Positions 59,780-64,000 of a stretch of 64,000 bases of DNA are shown here, in pieces. This DNA is from Avichristensenella sp031550535 (lineage in GTDB: Bacteria > Bacillota > Clostridia > Christensenellales > Aristaeellaceae), in assembly GCA_031550535.1 (NCBI GenBank), contig JAVBOM010000027.1, positions 1 to 64,000 of the forward strand, given 5' to 3'. Each line of letters starts with the position of its first letter. Positions within the stretch are counted from its first letter, which is position 1. A model generated the notes under the pieces. That model was given only the letters and a program-made list of their open reading frames with translations. It did no database searches and was not told the origin of the DNA. The position numbers and the translations under genes were made by a program.

Positions 59780-60685
59780 ATGAAACAGAGCAAGCTGGAG
59801 CGGCGCAACACGCTGATCGCGTACTCCTTTCTCGCGCCCAATTTCTTGGGCTTTTTGGTCTTCACGCTCGTGCCCGTCGTGTTTTCCATCGCCCTGGCGT
59901 TCCTGAACTGGAACGGCGGCTCGTTTGACCGCATCACGTTCGCGGGGCTGGATAACTTCCGCGCCATTTTCAAGAATTTCAGCTTCACCAAGAGCGACAT
60001 GGGCATTACGCTGCGCAACACGGCGTATTTCACCGTTTTTACCGTGCCGCTGACCATCGCGATGTCGCTGGGCCTCGCGCTGGTGCTCAACCGCGCGGTG
60101 CGCGGCGCCAAGGTGTTCCGCGCCATCTTTTTCTTCCCGTATGTGGCCTCGCTGGTGGCCATCTGCGTGTGCTGGAGCTTCATGCTGATGAAGTACGGCC
60201 CGGTGAACCAGTTTCTCAAGCTCTTCGGCATCCACATTGAAAAAAGCTGGACGCAGAACAAGGATCTGGCCATCTGGTCCATCATCCTGGTCAGCGTCTG
60301 GCGCAACATGGGCTATTACAGGGTGATGTACCTCGCGGGCTTGCAGGGCGTGCCTGCGGAGCTGTACGAGGCCGCGACGGTGGACGGCGCGAACGGCTGG
60401 CAGAAGTTCTGGAAGGTCACGTTCCCGATGCTGACGCCGACCACGTTTTTCGTCTCCATCATGATGGTGATCTATTGCTTCAAAATCTACGATGTCGTCG
60501 CCATTATGACAGAAGGCGGCCCCGGTCGCGCGACGAAAATGCTCGTGACGTATATTTACGACCTCAGCTTCCAGCAGATCAAGTACGGGCTGGCGAGCGC
60601 CGTGTCCATGGTGCTGTTCGCGATCGTGCTGACGGTGACGATTTTCCAGTTCCGCGCCGAGAAAAAGTGGGTCAACTACATGTAG
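59780..60685 (+). CDS. ABC sugar importer permease, MalF/UgpA type
   Basis: 301 residues from ATG 59780, nine bases after AAGGAGG; a longer frame would run into repeat R2. Six membrane segments (LIAYSFLAPNFLGFLVFTLV first); EAA loop YEAATVDGANGWQKFWKVTF at about 202-221. Partner of the next gene. Confidence 0.93.
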   Translation: MKQSKLERRNTLIAYSFLAPNFLGFLVFTLVPVVFSIALAFLNWNGGSFDRITFAGLDNFRAIFKNFSFTKSDMGITLRNTAYFTVFTVPLTIAMSLGLALVLNRAVRGAKVFRAIFFFPYVASLVAICVCWSFMLMKYGPVNQFLKLFGIHIEKSWTQNKDLAIWSIILVSVWRNMGYYRVMYLAGLQGVPAELYEAATVDGANGWQKFWKVTFPMLTPTTFFVSIMMVIYCFKIYDVVAIMTEGGPGRATKMLVTYIYDLSFQQIKYGLASAVSMVLFAIVLTVTIFQFRAEKKWVNYM

Positions 60686-60701
60686 AGAGGGGGGAGGCTC
60701 C

Positions 60702-61565
60702 ATGACGGTTTCACAGGCCGCTAAAAACCGCCCGGCCCGCACGCCGTGGCAAATCATCGGCAAGATCATCCTGTACGCCGCGCTGCTGGGCCTGGCGTTC
60801 GTCGCGCTCATTCCGTTCGCGTGGATGGTTTCCTCCTCGCTGAAGCTGGACAAGGATGTGTTCCGCTACCCGATGGAATGGATTCCGTCCACGATCCACT
60901 GGGAGAACTACAGCGTGATCTGGACGCGTGTGCCGCTGCTGACGTACTTCAAAAACACGATGATTGTGGCCGTGGCGGTGACGTTCATGCAGATTCTCAC
61001 GTCGTCGTTCGCGGCGTACGCGTTCGCGAAACTCCGCTTCAAGGGGCGGGACGCGCTGTTCCTGTGCTACATCGGCACCATCGCCGTGCCGTGGCAGGTG
61101 TACATGCTGCCGCAGTTCATCATGATGCGGCAGATCGGCTTGTATGACACGCTCTGGTCGCTGATCGTGCTGCAATCGTTCTCGGCGTTCGGCGTGTTCC
61201 TGATGCGGCAGTTCTACCTGGGCATCCCGGGCGATCTGAACGAGGCGGCCCGCATCGATGGGCTGAGCGAGTACGGCATCTGGCTGCGCATCATGCTGCC
61301 GCTGTCCAGGGCCGCCATCGCCACGCTGACGATCTTCACGTTCGTCAACACGTGGAACGACTACATGGGCCCGCTGATCTACCTGACGCGCGACCTGAAC
61401 AAGACGATCCAGGTGGGCCTGCGGCGCTTCATCCAGCAGTATTCGGCGGACTATCATTTGATTATGGCGGCGTCGCTGTGCTCGCTCGTGCCGGTGACGA
61501 TCATGTTCCTGTTCCTGCAACGGTATTTCATTGAAGGCATCGCGACGACGGGCATAAAGGGATAG
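60702..61565 (+). CDS. ABC sugar importer permease, MalG/UgpE type
   Basis: 287 residues; ATG 60702 after AGAGGGGGGAGG. Six membrane segments; EAA loop NEAARIDGLSEYGIWLRIML at about 180-199; ends with EGIATTGIKG, typical of the family. The next gene starts 3 bases after its stop. Confidence 0.93.
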   Translation: MTVSQAAKNRPARTPWQIIGKIILYAALLGLAFVALIPFAWMVSSSLKLDKDVFRYPMEWIPSTIHWENYSVIWTRVPLLTYFKNTMIVAVAVTFMQILTSSFAAYAFAKLRFKGRDALFLCYIGTIAVPWQVYMLPQFIMMRQIGLYDTLWSLIVLQSFSAFGVFLMRQFYLGIPGDLNEAARIDGLSEYGIWLRIMLPLSRAAIATLTIFTFVNTWNDYMGPLIYLTRDLNKTIQVGLRRFIQQYSADYHLIMAASLCSLVPVTIMFLFLQRYFIEGIATTGIKG

Positions 61566-61568
61566 CGG

Positions 61569-63281
61569 ATGATCACGAGAGACGCGGCGTTCCCGCGCTG
61601 CACGGACAGGGCGGCGTGGGCGGGCATCCCGGCGCGCTGCCGGGAGGAGATTCTCGCGGCGGGGGAGGTGCTTGCGGGCGATGGCGGGTATCCGCCGCTG
61701 ACCGCGTCGCGGTTCCTGGCGTTCGCGCGCACCGGCGACCGCAGAGCCTTTGAGGAACCGTACTTCGCGCGGCGCGAGCGGTTGATCCGTGCTTGCCTCG
61801 CTTACTGTGTCAGCGGCGATGAAGGCTATGTGCCGGAGGCCGTGGACGGTCTGTGGGCGCTGTGCGAGGAGACGGGCTGGTGGGTCAGCGCGCATCACCT
61901 GGGGCCGGACCCGCTGCCGGACGCGGACGATCCGTACATTGATCTTTTCGCCGCGCAGACGGCGGCGCTCGTGTCCCTCGTATGCTATCTCCTGGAGCCG
62001 CTGCTGCCGGAGTCTGTCATCCGGCGTGCCCAGCGCGAGGTGGAGCGCCGCGTGCTCACCCCGTTCTTTCGGCGGGACGACTTCTGGTGGATGGGCTACA
62101 CCCGGAGGGATTTGAACAACTGGACGCCGTGGATACTCGCGAACATCCTGGTGTCGGGGCACGTCTGGGGCGTGAACCCGGATGGGCGTGCCAGGATGAT
62201 GCTGGGCCGCTGGCTGGCGTGTGTGCCGGAGGATGGCGGGCTGGACGAGGGCGTCGCCTACTGGAACATGGCCGGTGCGTCGCTGCTGGACTGCCTGGAG
62301 CATCTGGGGGAGACGGGGCGGTGCGCGGACAATAAAATTCGCGCGCTGGCGGCGTTCCCGCTCACGGCGCACATCGCGGGGGAGTACTTCCTGAATTTCG
62401 CCGATTGCGACGCCAAACCGCACCTGGATGGTGAGCGGCTGTACATGTTTGGCGCGCTGACGGACAACCCTGCGCTTGCGGCGCTGGGCGCGGATATCGA
62501 ACGGCGGGCGAAGTCCATCTTCCCGGCGGACACGCCGGAGTTTTACCGCACGCTGTGCCGCCTGTTTCATCCGGTTGAGGAGGTCACGGCAGCATCGGCC
62601 ATGGACGCCGATACGACCCTCCCTGACCTTGAGGTCTGGATCAGAAGGCGCGACGGCCTGTACATCGCCATCAAGGGCGGGCACAACGCCGAGAGCCACA
62701 ACCACAACGATATCGGCTCCTTTATCCTCTATATGGATGGTGAGCCGTCCATCGTTGACGCGGGCAACATGGTCTATACCGCCAAGACGTTCCGGGACGA
62801 GACGCGCTACACGCTCTGGAACACGCGCAGCCGGAACCACAATGTTCCGCTGATCGGCGCTTACGAGCAGGTGGCGGGCCGGGAACACGCCGCGCGGGCG
62901 GTGTGGTTCGGGCAGGACGCCGCGCAAATGGACATCGCCGCGGCATACCCGGCGGAGGCGGGCGTGCGGTCGCTCATTCGGACGTTCAGCGTCCGGGATG
63001 GGGCCGCGCTGACGGACGACATCGCGCTGGATGCCGCGCTGCCGGTCACATGGGTGTTTCTGCTGCGGAATGCCCCGGCCATCGGCGGCGGAGTGGTCCG
63101 CGCGGGCACGCTCGCGCTGGAATACGATGAAAGCGCGCTGTCGGCGAAGGTGGAGTCGGTTCCGATCGTAGACGCGCGGATGGCGAAGAGCTTCCCCGGC
63201 ACGCTGTACCGCCTGACCCTGACCGCGCCCGCGTCCACAACACACCGTGCGGTGTTCCGCATGAGAAAGCAGGCGCCATGA
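61569..63281 (+). CDS. Heparinase II/III-family protein (polysaccharide lyase-like)
   Basis: 570 residues, no signal peptide, so it acts on imported oligosaccharides. Residues 80-330: alpha/alpha toroid (DDFWWMGYTRRDLNNWTPWI, DEGVAYWNMAGASLLDCLEH); residues 345-560: anti-parallel beta sandwich with the family motif GGHNAESHNHNDIGSFILYM (catalytic histidines and asparagine) and a Tyr in NVPLIGAYEQVAG. Family members break bonds next to uronic acids by beta-elimination. Coupled to the DUF2264 gene by an ATGA overlap. Glycan not determinable; uronate-containing is likely. Confidence 0.85.
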   Translation: MITRDAAFPRCTDRAAWAGIPARCREEILAAGEVLAGDGGYPPLTASRFLAFARTGDRRAFEEPYFARRERLIRACLAYCVSGDEGYVPEAVDGLWALCEETGWWVSAHHLGPDPLPDADDPYIDLFAAQTAALVSLVCYLLEPLLPESVIRRAQREVERRVLTPFFRRDDFWWMGYTRRDLNNWTPWILANILVSGHVWGVNPDGRARMMLGRWLACVPEDGGLDEGVAYWNMAGASLLDCLEHLGETGRCADNKIRALAAFPLTAHIAGEYFLNFADCDAKPHLDGERLYMFGALTDNPALAALGADIERRAKSIFPADTPEFYRTLCRLFHPVEEVTAASAMDADTTLPDLEVWIRRRDGLYIAIKGGHNAESHNHNDIGSFILYMDGEPSIVDAGNMVYTAKTFRDETRYTLWNTRSRNHNVPLIGAYEQVAGREHAARAVWFGQDAAQMDIAAAYPAEAGVRSLIRTFSVRDGAALTDDIALDAALPVTWVFLLRNAPAIGGGVVRAGTLALEYDESALSAKVESVPIVDARMAKSFPGTLYRLTLTAPASTTHRAVFRMRKQAP

Positions 63282-64000
63282 ATCCCGTAAAGGACAATCC
63301 GCTGCTGACGCGCGCCGATATGGCGAGGGCGTGCGCCGCGCTGATCGAGCCGCTGATCCCGCACATGGGGGAGGGGTGCGCGCGCGTGAGGCTCGGCGAT
63401 ACGGGCGCGGTGTACTCGGACAGCATTGCCGGGATGGAGGCGTTTTCCCGCGCGCTGTGGGGCATTGTGCCGCTGCTGGCGGGCAAGCACCCGGAGGCGG
63501 AGCCGCTGTGGGCGCTCTGGCGCGAAGGGCTGCAAAACGGCGTGAATCCGGATCATCCGGCGTACTGGGGCGAAATCGGGCCCAGCGACCAGCGCATGGT
63601 CGAGATGGCGGTGATGGGCGTCGCGATGTGCCTGGTGCCGGAACGGTTCCTGGGCGACCTGACCGAGGCCGCGCGGGCGAACCTCGTCCGCTGGCTGGGC
63701 CAGATCAACGCGCACGACATGCCGACGAACAACTGGGTGTTCTTCCGCGTGCTGGTCAACGTGGGCTTCCTGCTGAACGGATTGCCGCACAGCGAGGAGC
63801 GCCTGCGGGGCGATCTGGCGCTGGTGGAGGCGCACCACGAGGGCGACGGCTGGTACTTTGACTACCCGTCGCAGCGCGACTATTATACGCCCTGGGGGTA
63901 TCACTACTACGGGCTGGTGTACGCCCACGCGATGCGCAGGCGCGATCCCGAAAGGTGCGAGGCGTTCATGGCCCGCGCGCGGGCGTACGCACCACGGTTT
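63278..64000 (+). CDS. DUF2264 domain protein (runs off the window)
   Basis: ATG 63278 overlaps the preceding stop by four bases; 241 residues lie inside the window. Matches the DUF2264 family: NPLLTRADMARACAALIEPL, SDSIAGMEAFSRALWGIVPL, WGEIGPSDQRMVEMAVMGVA, DMPTNNWVFFRVLVNVGFLL and GWYFDYPSQRDYYTPWGYHY. The family has an (alpha/alpha)6 barrel-like architecture and is commonly encoded beside unsaturated glucuronyl hydrolases and heparinase-like enzymes, supporting a role in uronate-rich glycan breakdown. No catalytic residues can be assigned. Confidence 0.85.
   Translation, partial: MNPVKDNPLLTRADMARACAALIEPLIPHMGEGCARVRLGDTGAVYSDSIAGMEAFSRALWGIVPLLAGKHPEAEPLWALWREGLQNGVNPDHPAYWGEIGPSDQRMVEMAVMGVAMCLVPERFLGDLTEAARANLVRWLGQINAHDMPTNNWVFFRVLVNVGFLLNGLPHSEERLRGDLALVEAHHEGDGWYFDYPSQRDYYTPWGYHYYGLVYAHAMRRRDPERCEAFMARARAYAPRF

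Noticed and set aside
60711..63245. 844-codon minus-strand frame opposite the permease and heparinase-like genes
   Set aside because: Arg/His-rich shadow of well-supported plus-strand genes, with low-complexity sequence and no start signal.

Overview
The window looks like a piece of a chromosome (or metagenome contig) from an anaerobic, probably gut-dwelling Clostridia/Bacillota bacterium. Reasons: strong AGGAGG ribosome sites, frequent GTG/TTG starts, PadR-DUF2812 and ABC sugar-importer operons without their own ATPase, a collagen-like coat-type protein, and the purine/urate gene set ygeX-ygeY-ygeW-arcC-xdhD-ygfK-ssnA known from anaerobic gut bacteria. Most of it is GC-rich; the Rhs toxin tips and their cargo (about 0.6-5.9 kb) are clearly more AT-rich. 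The species cannot be named from sequence alone.

Layout. 0-7.1 kb: a mosaic Rhs (YD-repeat) polymorphic-toxin locus with three copies of nearly the same core, two different C-terminal tips (one NlpC/P60-like and cut off by an in-frame TAA; one unrecognised), two unrelated minus-strand exported proteins wedged between them, and a 250-bp imperfect palindrome. 7.4-24.3 kb: two GntR regulators and a long plus-strand glycan operon: solute-binding protein, two permeases, three paralogous putative glycoside hydrolases (GHL6-like), a GarR-type dehydrogenase, a GH94-like enzyme and a GH31 alpha-xylosidase, with 4-base ATGA overlaps over its second half. 24.3-31.1 kb: collagen-like protein and membrane protein (divergent), VWA lipoprotein, PadR/DUF2812, exported metallo-beta-lactamase-fold protein, DsbA-like protein and an SH3/RCC1-like exported protein.

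31.1-57.1 kb: the purine catabolism island. A YheO/DauR-like regulator is divergent from ygeX-ygeY-ygeW-arcC (plus strand); the second half (ssnA, ygfK, hydantoinase, xdhD, xanthine/uracil permease, and a MocA-like nucleotidyltransferase) is on the minus strand. The two halves converge on an 8.4-kb segment of unrelated genes (GNAT, broken DUF3795, ECF sigma/anti-sigma pair, zinc ribbon protein, TspO, a PstS-like protein and a BspA-like leucine-rich protein). ssnA has a leader with promoter, possible switching helices and an intrinsic terminator, i.e. a candidate riboswitch.

57.1-64 kb: a LacI-regulated sugar operon (binding protein, two permeases, heparinase II/III-like enzyme, DUF2264 protein running off the window), with matching operators on both divergent promoters. 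Three families of short dispersed repeats occupy intergenic space from 33 to 60 kb; one copy of family R2 lies in frame inside ygfK.
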